Shown here in pieces: positions 44,258 to 55,915 of a stretch of DNA of 59,500 bases (the stretch's first letter is position 1; every line of letters begins with the position of its first letter). The DNA is taken from assembly GCA_016946835.1 (NCBI GenBank), contig JACVTC010000008.1, forward strand, positions 2,139,001 through 2,198,500. Reading direction: 5' to 3'. The position numbers were made by a program, and so were the translations under genes. The notes under the pieces were generated by a model. That model was not told where the DNA came from and searched no databases. It saw only the letters and a program-made list of their open reading frames with translations. This DNA comes from Neocallimastix lanati (nom. inval.) (lineage: Eukaryota > Neocallimastigomycota > Neocallimastigomycetes > Neocallimastigales > Neocallimastigaceae).

Positions 44258-45138
44258 AACTTTTGACCTCAATGACTAATCTATTAGAAATTCATTTAAA
44301 GATGATTCTATATTGGATTCACTATTAATGGTAAGTAAATAATATATAATATACTCTATATTTAAATATATGATATTAAGAAAATAGTAAATTGTTATAT
44401 AAACAAAAGTAATATTTTTTTATATTAAAGGAGGCTGCTTTAGGTTCAGTTTTTGTTGTTATTACAGGTTTTCAATTTATAAAAAAAATTTATAAAAAAA
44501 CGAATGAAGTTTGATTATCATCAAGCCCTTATGGGAATGTTTTAATTTATTTGTAAAAAAAAATACTTTTTTTTCCATAAATAAATATAATAAAAAACTA
44601 TCATTTTATCTAATAGTGAAAATTTTTGTATTTCTCTTATATTAATTTAAATATAAAATATTAATTATATTTCTAAATTTTTTTTATTATGTAGGTGTTT
44701 TATTTTCTTTTGCGTTTTCATCCTTAATAGCTTCATTATCTCTACAACTTAAACCCACATCAAAGTATTAACAACAAAATTCCAAATGAATTATTTTTTA
44801 ATAAAGCGGTTTATATTTCTCATCTTAAAGTTTTTGGATGTAAAACTTATTTCTATAACAATCACAAATCTAATAAATTTGATAAAAATACTAAAACTTA
44901 GCATTTTCTTAGGATATGCTTCTGATTCTCTTGGTTATATAATTTTGGATATTTCTACCAGCTCTGTTGTTACATCTAGAGATGTTTACTTCATGGAGGA
45001 TATGTCTGGTACTATTAGCACTACCTTTTTCCGCAACAAATTTATTGATTCAATAATTAACTTCAAGGATTCTTTAATTGAAGGGGAAAGTATTAGTAAT
45101 AACAATTATAATATTCATTCACAATTAAATAATCCTTC

Positions 45139-45221
<83 letters not shown>

Positions 45222-45537
45222 TAATAATAATAATAATAATAATAATAGCAATAATGACATTATTAATTATGATAATAATTATAATAATAAAATAAATAAT
45301 GATATTGATAATGAATCAAAAATTATTAATAAATCTTTAGAAGAAGGAAATGAATATTCTACTGACTCCGATAGTGAATTTTTAAATGTAAGAAAACGTA
45401 AATATCTAAACAAGAAAAGATACCGTAATAATAATCCAGATGATTCAGATGAAAAAATTTTAATTTCCAGAAAAGAAAAATTAAATTCTAATAATAATAA
45501 AAGATTTAAAATTTTAAATATTAAAACAAATATCCCA

Positions 45538-46660
45538 ATGACTAATCAACAAACAATTAATTCATCAGAAAGTGAAGAATGGAAAATTGCATTAAATGAT
45601 GAATTAAAAAATATGTATGATAATAAAGTAATGGAAGTGGTAGAAAATATACCTATTGATGTCAATTTAATCGGTACTAAATGGGTCTTTGCGGAAAAGG
45701 ATAATAAGAAGAAAAAGGTAAGACTAGTGGCTCTTGGTTGTCAACAAGATGCTGATGAAGATTTTAAAGAAACTTATTCTCCAACAGTTCAAGCAGACAG
45801 TCTAAGACTAACCGTCGCTATTGCATTAAAATTTTACTGAGATTTGAAATAATTGGATATAAAAGCTGCTTACTTGAATGAGGATTTGGAATATACAAAG
45901 ATTCCTTATTGTGATAAAAATATTAATACTAATAAATTCTGGCTATTTAAAAAAGCTCTTTATGGTTTAAAACAAGCTGGAAGAATGTGGTATAATGAAA
46001 TATCACATTACTTAGTAAGTATAGGTTTTAGAAAATACAAAATTGACAAATGTCTCTTTGGGAAATATAATAAAAATAATAAATTAATATGTTTACTAAC
46101 ATTATATGTAGTTGATATTTTAATAACAGGAATTAAAAATGAAATAAACTATACTGTAAATAAATTAAAAGATAAATATAAAATTTCTAAAGATTCTAAT
46201 GAGACTAAAATAATATGAATAAATATTTATAAAATAAGTGATAATTATAAAATAAATCAGATAGATTATATTAATAAAATAATAGAAAAATATAATATGA
46301 AGAAAACAAAACAAATAAAAACACCATGCAGGAAAATTACGGAATATGAAAGAAATAATTCAAATTTAATAGATCTAAAAAGAATATAAATCTTTACTTG
46401 GTGCATTACTATATATCGCCGTAAAATCAAGGCCTGATATAATATTTTCTGTAAGTGAAGCCTCAAAAATATGTGAAAATCCAACAGAAACTGATTATAA
46501 AAATTTAATGAATATCTTACAATATTTAAAAGGTACAAAAAATAAATCTATACATTATAATAAAAATAATAAATTTATCGGATATTCGGATTCAGATTTC
46601 GCCAGCAATGAAAAGACGAGAAGATCCATTAACTAAAAGTATCTCAGGAGTACAAAAGAC
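45538..46660 (+). pseudogene. copia reverse transcriptase/RNase H remnant
   Basis: Copia-type RT copies the element RNA. Recognisable blocks: LIGTKWVFAEKDN, RLVALGCQQD, ETYSPTVQADSLR, a stop, LDIKAAYLNEDL (the first catalytic Asp region), FKKALYGLKQAGRMWY, then LTLYVVDILITG, where the family normally has YVDD. The change of the first Asp to Val would abolish catalysis. RNase H follows as LLYIAVKSRPDIIFSV and FIGYSDSDFAS, then is cut short. Several stops and frameshifts; inactive. Confidence 0.85.
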
Positions 46661-46710
46661 AAAATTTGCAAATTTAATTTTCAAAGAATAATATTTCTTT
46701 AATTGTATAT

Positions 46711-46758
<48 letters not shown>

Positions 46759-46802
46759 TATATAATAACTAAAATATTATATAAAACTTAATGTAGGGGG
46801 AA

Positions 46803-46993
46803 TGTTAAACTTCAACATAATATTTAAACATTTGTACATTAAAGTATTATAAATATTTATAATATTTGATTTATGTAATAATTTGTATGTAAAAAAATAA
46901 AAAGAAAAATTTTTTATGAAATTAATATTTTGACTCTTTTAAATACTTTATACATTTTGTAGTGTACACATATCTTATATTGACTCCTTAACA
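46803..46993 (+). mobile_element. 3' LTR of the copia element (191 bp)
   Basis: Begins TGTTAAACTTCAAC and ends TTGACTCCTTAACA, so TGTTAA...TTAACA termini, directly after a G-rich polypurine tract. The sequence after it (ATAATATTCATATATTC) returns to the last PAP2 intron, matching about 52891 in copy B. Confidence 0.8.
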
Positions 46994-47732
46994 ATAATAT
47001 TCATATATTCATACTATAAAAACAAATTTAATATAATATATATATATATATAAACTTTATTATTTATTATTACATATAATTTTAATCTTTCAAAAATTAT
47101 AACAACAAAATTAATAATCTGAATTCATTATGTAATTTACTAAATCAACTATTTCATTCTTATTTAATTATATTTATATTAATTATATAGTAGAAATTTT
47201 TTCTTTCATGATATTCTTAACATTTTATATTGCTGGACAAGTTCATTTATTAGATAATAAATGTTGTTTATGAAAATGGCTTGTTTCAAGTGTTTCAATT
47301 CTCGTTTCAATTTTGTTGTTGTGAGAAGAATATCTGATCATCGTCATCATTCTTCGGATGTTACTGTTGGAAGTTTTATTGGTATAGTAGTTTCTATAAT
47401 GGTTTATTACTTTTATTATTCAAATCTCAAAAGCCTAAATTATGATATACCTTATCAAGATCGTAAAAATAAATTTGAAAGAAGAATAAGTAATAATCAT
47501 TGTCCACAATACGTTTAAAATAAACAATGATCTTAAACAAAACGATGGGATTTAAATAAACAAAAACGAGTAAAACACAATGGAAAAAAAGTAAAATAAA
47601 TAAAAAATAAAATAAAAATATAAAAATAAGGTAAAATAAGTTAAAAAAAAAAATAAATAAATAAATAAAATTAAAAAAAAAAAAGCATTACAGAATGCAA
47701 AAAAAAAAATAATAATAATAATAATAATAATA

Positions 47733-47890
47733 AAAATAAAAAATAAAAAATAAAAAATAAAAAATAAAAAATAAAAAATAAAAAATAAAAAATAAAAAAT
47801 AAAAAATAAAAAATAAAAAATAAAAAATAAAAAATAAAAAATAAAAAATAAAAAATAAAAAATAAAAAATAAAAAATAAAAAATAAAAAA
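47733..47890. repeat. (AAAAAAT)n heptamer microsatellite, about 22 units
   Basis: A 7-base period TAAAAAA array downstream of the PAP2 pseudogene, at the position corresponding to the large AAAAT arrays downstream of the intact copy. Confidence 0.85.
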
Positions 47891-48239
47891 TAAAAAAAAA
47901 AGAATATTATTAATAAAAAAATATGTAATAGTAAAAAATATAATGTATTATTTATATATAATATTTAATTCATTTAAATTAAATATTATAAATAGAAAGA
48001 AATATTTTTTAAAAAACAAACCATTAAAATATAATTCTTTTTAGTATTATTATTTTTTTTTTTTTTAGTATTTTTTTTGTTTAAATTTTAAAATTTTTTT
48101 TAATTAAAAATGATTTGTTTTGAACTTATTTTATATTACTTTATCATAATAATAAATTAAAATCTATCTGTATGGTTTTATTACCAAGTGTTAAATAAAT
48201 AAATGAATTTTTTTAATTTTATTAATAAAAAATTTTTTT

Positions 48240-49420
48240 TAAAAAAAAAAACAAAAACAGATATAATACAGAAAACACAAAGAAATCTTTTTGATACATA
48301 ATATATAAGAAACACCAACATTAATTAAAATAAAAATGATTCATTAAAATTTTATTGGTTTATTATTATTAAAATTATTATATCACTATTGTATCTGATA
48401 TAAAATGAAAATAAAAACTTTAATTATTAATAAAATTTATTTATTAATAGTTTCATAAAAATTAATTAATAAATCATTCGAAAATAAGTAATATAAATTA
48501 AACATAATTGAATATAACATGATAAAAATAAAATTATGTAAAGATATAAATTACACAAGAGCATAAAAATTAATGGAAACTTAAAATTTCATTTTATTAT
48601 TTTTATATTATTTTATTATATATTGATATTTATTTTACTATATTTTTAATCATTTAAATAATTATTATTTTGTATTAATATCTTATATTTTTTTTAACTA
48701 TTTTTATGAATAACATTTAATTTTAATATTTTACTTTAATATATATTTTATTTTATACTTTTATATAAAATACTTTAAATGCTTAATAGTTATCATAAAA
48801 AATAATTAATTAAATAGTTTATTATGAATTACAAATATAAAAGCAATAATAATTTTTTATAATTATTCTTGGCAATGTTTTATGCCGATTTACCTAAAAA
48901 TTTCTTTTATATTTTCAAGTTAATAATTAAATACAAGCATTACATGAATTATAATTAACTATTAAATAATAAATAAATAAAATTATATAACAAAATACGT
49001 AATAAATAAAACATTTCCCGACAAGAGATATTTGAACTGTGAGTATCATTATTCCACTAAATAGTTCTTTAAATATAAACAAAATATTTTTAAACCAAAT
49101 ATAATTTATTAATTAGATAAATTTTTTAATATGTAACTGAATTTAAATAATTTTTTTATAAAACCAAGTTTTATTCATTAATAAAGAGAATTTATTTTTA
49201 AAAAAAAAATAGATATAAAATAATTAATAAAATAAAACACAAAGAAATCTTTTTGTTACAAAATATATAAATCCGCCAACATTAATTAAAAATGATTTAT
49301 TGAAGTTTTATTGGTTTATTTTTATCAAAATCATTTGATATAAAATGAAACAAAAACCTTAATTATTAATAAATTATTTTTTAATAATTACATAAAAATA
49401 AATTAATAAATCATTAATTA
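48240..49420. repeat. pair of direct repeats, about 230 bp each (48240-48480 and 49195-49420)
   Basis: Shared words in the same order: CACAAAGAAATCTTTTTG, CCAACATTAATTAAA, TTTTATTGGTTTATT, GATATAAAATGAAA, TTAATTATTAATAAA and AATTAATAAATCATT. Diverged by several small indels, so fairly old. Confidence 0.7.
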
Positions 49421-50040
49421 ATCATATTATTAATTAGAATTGATTTATAGAATGATAAAAATAGATTTATGTAATATTATATATTGAACATAAATATGTA
49501 ATAATTTATAAATTTATAAAGATATAAAGATATAATTTATTTTGATTATTTTATTTTATTATATTTTATAATTATAATTATTATTAATCTTATATTATTT
49601 ATATTATACTTTTTGTAATATTTAACTAAATAATTAATTATTATTATTTTAAAATGGTTTATAATTAAAGAGTTTTATATAAAGAATATATATTTTTTTT
49701 ACATTTATTCTTTACCTTTTTCAACATTTATTTTTATTATATTATAAAAAATGGTTATTTAATAATAATAATATGAAATTATAAATATTAATATTTTAAT
49801 TAAATAATTAATAAAATATATTCTTCTGTCTCCTAAAAGAATTTATATCACATATTATTATTCCACTAAATATAATTAATTATATTTCTTTTAGTATAAA
49901 CAAAATTTAATTTATTTATACAACAAACTATTCGAAAAAAACTTTTATTATTAACTAAATAAACTTTATAAAATGTAATTTAATATATTAAATAAATAAG
50001 ATTTTTTTAAAATTGAATTTTATTTATTAATAAAAAAAAT

Positions 50041-50340
50041 TAAAAAAATTAAATTTTATTTATTAATAAAAAAAAATTAAAAAAATTAAATTTTATTTAT
50101 TAATAAAAAAAAATTAAAAAAATTAAATTTTATTTATTAATAAAAAAAAATTAAAAAAATTAAATTTTATTTATTAATAAAAAAAAATTAAAAAAATTAA
50201 ATTTTATTTATTAATAAAAAAAAATTAAAAAAATTAAATTTTATTTATTAATAAAAAAAAATTAAAAAAATTAAATTTTATTTATTAATAAAAAAAAATT
50301 AAAAAAATTAAATTTTATTTATTAATAAAAAAAAAATTAA
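50041..50340. repeat. 37-bp tandem repeat, about 8 copies
   Basis: The unit begins TAAAAAAATTAAATTTTATT and recurs at 50041, 50078, 50115, 50152 and onward with almost no change, indicating recent amplification. Confidence 0.9.
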
Positions 50341-51723
50341 AAAATTGTACAACACACTGATTATTTAATTTAATTTTTTTGTTACATTTTTTCATAGTAT
50401 TTAGAAAACAAGGTATTTTGATGAAGTAATTTAACGCCATATAAAAAATTTTTATAAACAAATATAAATAAAATCAAAAAATATAATTAAATAAATAAAA
50501 AATGAATATTTTTTAATTCTATATATACTTGTTATTAAATATTAATAATAATAATGATATTATTATTATTCTTTAAATATTCTTAAATATAAGATTTTTA
50601 TGTATATTTGTTTAGCCATTTAATTAAATGTTTTGTATAATTTTAAATAAATATTCTTTAAAAATAAAATATTTTTTTGAAATTTTCATTATATAATTTT
50701 TAAAGAAAAAAAAATATTATTAAAATCTATATAAAGTATTTAAAAAAAAAATTAAAGATTAAAAAGTGTTTTATATATTTAAAAAAAATATTATTTAAAT
50801 GTTTTTAAAAAAGTGATAAAAAAAAAAAAAAAAAAAAAGTTGTTTTTTTTTATTAATATTTTAACTTTGCATTATCTATTTTTTTACTTGATACAACTTA
50901 ATTATTAAACTTATTTCCTAAATTAGATAAGTCGAAAAGAGGCTTTTTTCATAATAAATAATTGGATTTTAAAATACTCAAGACTTAAACTAATATTATT
51001 ATAATTTTATTATATATATTATATGATTATAACCCATTTATAAAATATAAACCATAAAATTATTAAACTATATTGTAATTTTATTATATATTAAAATAAT
51101 TCAATAAAAATCATAAAGCTATCTACAAGCCAAATGAAGTATATAATACGTTTAGATATTAACATATTATAAAATACTTTATTTATAATTATTTATTTAG
51201 TTATGTTAATGAATTTAAACAACGTATATTTAGATAATTATATTAGTTCTACGACTAATTAAAATAAAATTGTCCTTCATAATTCATATAATAATATGAA
51301 ATATATATGACAATTTTATTTACTTTTTATATATTATAAATACATTAATCTACATTATTATTTACATTATTCTTTTTATAGCATGCGCCATATTTATATT
51401 TTTAATACATTTATATATATAAAAATACTTTCTACTATTTTATAATATTTTACTATAAATTTTAATTAACTTTTATATTGTCTAAACCTTGAAAATTATT
51501 AAATATATTAAACTTTTCTTCAAATGTAATTTTTTAATTATCTATTTTTTCCATAAAAGAAGTTTTTTTTTAATAAAATTTAATTAGTATAAAATTTAAT
51601 TAGTATTATACAACAACTTTTTTTCAATTGCATTTAATTAGTTATATAAATATACTTTATTTCTTCCTTTCTATTTTTTTTTTTTTCAAAAAAAAATTTA
51701 AAAAAACAAAAAACGAAAAAACA

Positions 51724-51757
<34 letters not shown>

Positions 51758-51876
51758 TTTAACAAAAATTGAAAAAATATATTAGTGAAATATAATATAT
51801 CATTAAATTATAAAAATTATAAAATAATAAAAGTTGTTATAGTAAATAAATATATACAAAAGAAATTAAATCGAAA

Positions 51877-52524
51877 ATGACTGTACGTTCTACTTTGAGA
51901 TTAATAATAAGTGATTGGGTGATATTCATTTTAACTTTGGCATTAAGTTTATTTATTTGTCTTTTAAAAAAAAACGATTTAACTTTTGACCTCAATGACT
52001 TATCTATTAGAAATTCATATAAAGGTGATTCCATATCGGATTCCCTATTAGTTGTAAGTAAATAATATATAATATACTCTATATTTAAATATTTGATATT
52101 AAGAAAATAGTAAATTTTTATTTTAACAAAAATAATATTTTTTTATATATTTTTTATATTAAAGGAGGTTACTTTCGGTTTCGTTTTTGTTGTTACTACA
52201 GGTTTTCAATTTATTAAAAAACGAATGAAGTTTGATTATCATCAAGCCCTTATGGGTATGTTTTAATTTATTTGTAAATAATATATATATATATTTATAT
52301 AAATAAATATAATTAAAAATTACCTTTTTTTTTAATAAGTGAAAATTTTTGTATTTCTCTTAAATTAATTTAAATATAAATATTAATTATATTTCTAAAT
52401 TTATTATTTAGGTAATTTATTTTCTTTTGCGTTCGCATGCTTAATAGTTTCATTTTTAAAGGTAAAATAATTTTTAAGAACTAAACTATTTTCTTTATTT
52501 TTATTTCATTTTATCTTTTATTTA

Positions 52525-52570
<46 letters not shown>

Positions 52571-53400
52571 ATTTAAACATATTGAATTTTATTTTTATAT
52601 TAATATTTGAAATTAAAGACTTTTGTAGGAAGATTAAGACCGGATTTTATTGAAGTATGCCAGCCTAATGCAGCATTAGTAGAACAACAATTCCAAATGT
52701 ATAATGACACAAATAATCCAAACTATAGTCTTAGAACTGTATTTGATACTTCTGTTTGTACTTCTGATGTGGGTCCTCTTCTTAATGGAGCAGAAAGTTT
52801 TCCTTCTGCTCATTCACAAAGTAAAAAAAAAATATTTTAATATAATGCATTAATACAAAAATAATTATATTAATTTTAAAATGAATATATTCATAATATT
52901 CATATATATATATAATTAAAACAAAATTAATGATATATATATAAATTTTATTATTTATTACTACATATAAGTTTTATATTTTCAAAAATTTTAACTTCAA
53001 AATTAATAATCTAAAATTCATTATGTAATTTACTAAATCAACTATTTCATTCTTATATATTAATTATATAATAGAAGTTTTTTCTTTAATGACATACTTA
53101 ACGCTTTATATTGCTGGACAAATTCATTTATTAGATAATAGATGTTGTTTATGGAAATGGTTCGTTTCTAGTGTTCCAATTTTCTATGCAACTTTTGTTG
53201 CTGTAAGTAGAATATCTGATCATCGTCATCATCCTTCGGATGTTGCTGTTGGAAGTATTATTGGCATAGTAGTTTCTATAATGGTTTATTACTTTTATTA
53301 TCCAAGTCTCAAAAGCCCAAATTGTGATATACCTTATCAAGATCGTAAAAATAAACCCGAAAGAAAAATAAGTAATAATCAATATACACAGTATGTTTAA
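51877..53400 (+). CDS. PAP2-family lipid phosphate phosphatase (Dpp1/Lpp1-like), five exons, 280 aa
   Basis: Dephosphorylates phosphatidate, diacylglycerol pyrophosphate or related lipid phosphates at a membrane. Exons 51877-52053, 52165-52255, 52412-52461, 52619-52820 and 53078-53400 join in phase. All three signature motifs are present: K-TFVGRL-RP (motif 1, around the exon 3/4 junction), SFPSAHSQ (motif 2, with Ala in place of the usual Gly) and SRISDHRHHPSDV (motif 3, with the catalytic His and Asp). About six membrane segments: the N-terminal one (VIFILTLALSLFICLL), FGFVFVVTTGF, FSFAFACLIVSF, the segment after motif 2, one just before motif 3 (VPIFYATFVAV), and GSIIGIVVSIMVYYF after it. 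It is the intact right-hand copy of a tandem duplication; the left copy at 44136 is dead. The substrate cannot be fixed from sequence. Confidence 0.9.
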
Positions 53401-53569
53401 AAAAACAAGGAACTTAAATAAATGATAGGATCAAATCAAAATACAATAAAAACATGTAAAATATAATAAAATAGTAAAATAATTTAAAAATAAAATAAAA
53501 TAAGTTAAAAAAATTAAATAAGTAAATGAAATTAAAATAAAAAATGCAATATCTAATGCAAAAAAAATA

Positions 53570-54520
53570 AAATAAAATAAAATAAAATAAAATAAAATAA
53601 AATAAAATAAATAGTAGAATATGAATATAAAGTACAGATTAAATAAAATAAAATAAAATAAAATAAATAGTTGAAATATAAATATAAAGTACAGATTAAA
53701 TAAAATAAAATAAAATAAAATAAAATAAAATAAAAAAAAATAAAATAAAATAATTAGTTGAATATGAATATAAAGTACAGATTGAATAAAATAAAATAAA
53801 ATAAAATAAAATAAAATAAAATAAAATAAAATAAAATAAAATAAAATAAAATAAAATAAAATAAAATAAAATAAAATAAAATAAAATAAAATAAAATAAA
53901 ATAAAATAAAATAAAATAAAAAAAAATAAAATAAAATAATTAGTTGAAATATAAATATAAAGTACAGATTAAATAAAATAAAATAAAATAAAATAAAATA
54001 AAATAAAATAAAATAAAATAAAATAAAATAAAATAAAATAAAATAAAATAAAATAAAATAAAAAAAAATAAAATAAAATAATTAGTTGAATATGAATATA
54101 AAGTACAGATTGAATAAAATAAATAAATAAAATAAAATAAAATAAAATAAAATAAAATAAAATAAAATAAAATAAAATAAAATAAAATAAAATAAAATAA
54201 AATAAAATAAAATAAAATAAAATAAAATAAAATAAAATAAAATAAAATAAAATAAAATAAAATAAAATAAAATAAAATAAAATAAAATAAAATAAAATAA
54301 AATAAAATAAATAAATAAAATAAAATAAAATAAAATAAAATAAAATAAAATAAAATAAAATAAATAAAAAAATAAAATAAAATAATTAGTTGAATATGAA
54401 TATAAAGTACAGATTGAATAAAATAAAATAAAATAAAATAAAATAAAATAAAATAAAATAAAATAAAATAAAATAAAATAAAATAAAATAAAATAAAATA
54501 AAATAAATAAAAGTAAAAAT
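53570..54520. repeat. composite satellite: (AAAAT)n blocks separated by a conserved 29-30-bp word, six copies
   Basis: The word TAGTTGAATATGAATATAAA followed by GTACAGATT occurs at 53612, 53668, 53755, 53941, 54083 and 54387 with small variants. Between copies lie AAAAT pentamer arrays of about 25 to 280 bases. The longer units also share an A-rich lead-in just before the word, so the word plus its pentamer block was amplified as a unit. Confidence 0.9.
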
Positions 54521-55019
54521 AAAAAATAAAAAATAGGATATTAATAAAAAAGCTATTTAAATAATTATTGTTATTGTTTTGATGTCTTCTAAAGTAAAAT
54601 AAATAGTAAAAAAAAATATATGTATTTTTTATATAATATTTAATTCGATTAAAAATATATAATAAGTAAAAAATATTTTTTAAAAAATAAACTATTAATA
54701 ATATATTCTTATTAGTATTTTTTTTTTTTTAATTAAAAATGATTTGTTTTGAACTTATTTTATATTACTTTATTTTATTATCATAATAATAATTAAAATT
54801 TATCAGTATGATTTTATTCTCAAAGTGTTAAATAAATTAAATTTTTAATTAAAATCAATTTTGAACTTTAAATGAGTAATTTAAAGTATCATTGGGTTAT
54901 GTCTTTAATATTGTTAATTATATTAATAATATTATATTATATTAATATTTATTAAAATTATTTAAATAAAAAAAGCTTTTACTTTAAAATATATTTATTA
55001 TTACTATTTTAAACTGGAT

Positions 55020-55915
55020 AATTATAGTGTCAGTATTGGAAATAAAAATTGCTGTGGAGGTTTATTTGCAGATGATATTGTTTTAATTACTCCCAGTAAA
55101 GAGAAAATTAATTTACTTCTTCGTCATATCTTTTAATAGGCTGACAAGTACGAAATGTCATTTGGACCAAATAAATGTATAATTATGGTAATTAAACCTC
55201 TTAACTTTATTTAATCTCATTCTTTTGAAGTTCATATTAAAGATATTCTTATTATACCTAGATATTCTTGGGTTAAAGAATCTTATGCTCTTTATAGAAA
55301 AGATTAGGAAATATATATATATTAAAAGCTTAGTGATATTATTAAAGTATATTGGACTGATATTGCCACAAAATAAAGTATTAAAGGTACTAACTATGAT
55401 AAATTTAAATTCTTTTACACCAGAACTTTATTTAATCTTAGCTGTAAATACGCTAAGTTTAGTCCAAGATTTAATTGAACATTACGTTTAAGATGTAGAT
55501 ATAAGTGCAATACCATTATTGCCTTCAGAAGTGGTAAAGTTACAGAAAATTGACTCAAATGTTGTACATATTGTAGTAAAAGTGATCAGTCATTTATTCA
55601 TTGGATATTCGAATGTTCCACTTTTTCTGATGCTAGTTCAAAATCACTAGATTTCATCAATGATCTTTTTATTTCGTTTGAAAGAAAAATAAGGAAATTA
55701 CCTTTATTCTTCCCATTCATCTATTTCAGTTTGTGAAAAACGAATTAATGAATATATTATTATGTTTCTTTTTGGTGGAAGGTGGAACTTTAGATTTAGA
55801 TGAACTACAATTCAATACTGGAAAACAAAGACATTTAAAAGAACTTCTATTAAAGAATTCTTGGTCTAATATTTCATATATAGTTGACTTCGAGGATTAC
55901 CTTACGAACACTGTA
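55020..55915 (+). mobile_element. LINE relic with reverse transcriptase FADD motif, plus strand
   Basis: Broken frames read, in order, GGLFADDIVLITPSKEKIN (the catalytic block, FADD in place of YADD), YEMSFGPNKC, YSWVKESYAL (compare HYSWTKESRAL in the 5-kb copy), CCTYCSKSDQSFIHWIFEC (the cysteine/histidine cluster; compare CCPCYGVSEPSFSHWIFAC) and LLCFFLVEGGTLDLDEL with RHLKELLLKNSWS (compare YILFALLGGRSIYSKIK). It belongs to the same family as the relics at 3020 and 4985. Many stops; inactive. Confidence 0.75.

Larger units (their letters stand above)
44741..46993 (+). mobile_element. 5'-truncated Ty1/copia retrotransposon inserted in the PAP2 pseudogene
   Basis: The remnant starts inside the integrase C-terminal region (NNKIPNELFFNKA, ISHLKVFGCKTY, FLGYASDSLGYI, all in broken frames). 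It continues through a linker with an (AAT)n Asn tract (45142-45219) into reverse transcriptase and RNase H. It ends with a purine tract GTAGGGGGAA (46793-46802) and a 3' LTR. Gag, protease, most of integrase and the 5' LTR are absent. Frames are interrupted at about 45838, 45852, 46216 and later. No target-site duplication is expected or seen, because the left end is a truncation. Confidence 0.85.
44136..47518 (+). pseudogene. PAP2-family lipid phosphate phosphatase pseudogene (duplicate of the gene at 51877)
   Basis: Reads ATGACTGAACGTTCTACTTT at 44136, colinear with the intact paralogue. An expanded A run at 44223-44253 introduces TAA and a frameshift in exon 1. Exon 2 (about 44432-44541) carries an A-rich insertion, and its donor changed from GGGTATG to GGGAATG. 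Exon 3 breaks off at about 44740, where a truncated copia element begins. Homology resumes after the element at about 46994 in the last intron, and the final exon (about 47206-47518) ends at a matching stop. Exon 4, with motifs 1 (K..RP) and 2 (PSAH), is missing. The last catalytic block is altered: RRISDHRHHSSDV against SRISDHRHHPSDV in the intact copy. Clearly non-functional as a phosphatase. Confidence 0.9.
43860..48210 (+). other. left copy of a tandem segmental duplication (PAP2 unit, copy A)
   Basis: Flanks and body match copy B at about 51580-54850. Upstream, TTTAATTAGTAT...TCAATGGCACTTAAATAAGTTATATAAATATAC is mirrored at 51588-51655. Downstream, AATGATTTGTTTTGAACTTATTTTATATTACTTTAT at about 48108-48143 is mirrored at about 54738-54773. 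Without the transposon insertion this copy would be about 2.1 kb. Confidence 0.75.
48211..51580. other. AT-rich spacer between the two PAP2 units, with repeats
   Basis: Contains a duplicated block of about 230 bases (48240-48480 and 49195-49420, sharing CACAAAGAAATCTTTTTG) and a 37-bp tandem array at 50041-50340. No gene, tRNA or coding remnant recognised. Confidence 0.6.
51580..54850 (+). other. right copy of the tandem segmental duplication (PAP2 unit, copy B)
   Basis: Carries the intact gene plus 5' and 3' flanks homologous to copy A (43860-48210). The 3' flank has been expanded by the composite AAAAT array at 53570-54520. Confidence 0.75.

Noticed and set aside
53570-54520. Regular words with variable spacers, reminiscent of a CRISPR array
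   Set aside because: The spacers are AAAAT pentamers, not unique sequences, and the host is eukaryotic; it is a composite satellite.
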